Source of the DNA: Chondrus crispus
Lineage: Eukaryota > Rhodophyta > Florideophyceae > Gigartinales > Gigartinaceae
Assembly (NCBI RefSeq): GCF_000350225.1
Contig: NW_005178572.1
Coordinates: 124,001 to 188,000, forward strand
Length of the DNA stretch: 64,000 nt
Reading direction: 5' to 3'
Every line of letters begins with the position of its first letter. Within the stretch, counting starts at the first letter, position 1. Of the stretch, positions 63,522 through 64,000 are shown piece by piece. The notes under the pieces were generated by a model. The model ran no database searches. It was not told where the DNA came from and saw nothing but the letters and a program-made list of their open reading frames with translations. The position numbers and the translations under genes are program-made.

Positions 63522-64000
63522 CGCCGCAGTTTCTGTATTCATCGAATCTGTATCACTGATAGGCGTTCGCTAAATGCAGTTTAGTCGGTAAAACCTGCAC
63601 ACTAACCTTATTATTGACACTCGCCGTCATCTTACTGCGGACGCAACTGTTTACGTAAATTTACATACCGCGAGGCCTGGCGGCCTGCTGTCTCTGGCAC
63701 TCATGTCACTGTACGGTTGCGGAGATAAGATTCTATGTACTCGCTAATCACTTTCCAAAATTGCCGTCGTTGCCTATCCCCTCAACCGCCATTGCTAGGT
63801 CACAAACGTGCTACTGTATCTATATGTCTCACTGTAACGAATGTGTATCCCATGCAATTGCTGTCGGAGTGTCAGGCAGGGCGACTTGCGAACTCGAAAA
63901 AAAACAAAAAAACAAAAAAACAAAAAACAATAGGGGATTTTGGGGATAAGGGGATTTGGGGATTAGGGGGTTATTAGGGGATTTAGGGATTAGGGGAATG
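63522..64000. other. Gene-free end with A-rich and G-rich low complexity
   Basis: No gene seen. An A-rich run with regular CAAAAAAA units (about 63896-63930) passes into degenerate G-rich units of the GGGGATTTAGGG / TTAGGGG type (about 63931-64000). It resembles, but does not equal, a telomere-type repeat and may be a minisatellite. Confidence 0.5.

Overview
This window looks like repeat-rich nuclear DNA of a eukaryote, most likely a florideophyte red alga of the Chondrus kind. That is an inference from several signs: compact host genes with few and short introns, dense chromodomain Ty3/gypsy and Ty1/copia elements, and pogo, Harbinger and piggyBac-like DNA transposons. No rRNA, tRNA or CRISPR was seen. 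Only two host genes look whole: a TenA/thiaminase-II family gene (37803-38537, +) and a secreted trypsin-like serine protease with one 121-bp intron (41298-39006, -). They face each other with 468 bp between them. A decayed molybdenum-cofactor-sulfurase-like gene (28640-30880) and a set of three unassigned ORFs (59081-61661) are the other candidate non-transposon genes.

Layout. From 1 to 13.8 kb is a graveyard of Ty3/gypsy chromoviruses. It holds a broken pol (1-3502), a diverged tandem duplication (3.56-5.0 kb), an antisense coding remnant (5.2-8.1 kb), an LTR (8128-8651), a second antisense ORF of 405 codons (8672-9889), another LTR with a primer-binding site (9952-10523), and a minus-strand gag with its own primer-binding site and LTR (10.79-13.8 kb). 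From 13831 to 27625 lies a young 13.8-kb Ty3 element with paired 1082-bp LTRs, inserted into the LTR of the minus-strand gag element. From 27.6 to 31 kb are LTR debris and the MoCo-sulfurase-like pseudogene, with a 1016-bp solo LTR inside it (target duplication GTTAT). From 31 to 37 kb are DNA transposon remains: a NAM/Myb-SANT-like pseudogene, an internally deleted pogo element, and a Harbinger-type transposase split by a 977-bp solo LTR (CCTTG). The two host genes follow. From 41.3 to 44.5 kb is gene-poor DNA with palindromes and minisatellites. From 44523 to 51628 is a very young copia element on the minus strand (AAAAT duplication). From 52.0 to 57.7 kb is a large piggyBac-like transposon with TTTGTGA arrays at both ends, split by a 666-bp solo LTR (GTCCC). 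From 57.9 to 63.0 kb are two copies of an inverted-repeat element, the ORF trio and a second deleted pogo relative. A 100-N gap (63252-63351) and low-complexity DNA end the window.

The most interesting signal is a recurring antisense gene between pol and the 3' LTR. Three Ty3 elements carry related antisense reading frames there. The copia element, from a different superfamily, carries an uninterrupted 518-codon antisense ORF in the same place; it has a Cys...His...Asp arrangement like a papain/C39-fold cysteine peptidase. Other points are a shared primer-binding core (TGGTCTCCCG) in four Ty3 leaders, G-box clusters in their LTRs, PCNA-binding-like tails on both pogo relatives, and an unusual number of almost loop-free palindromes.
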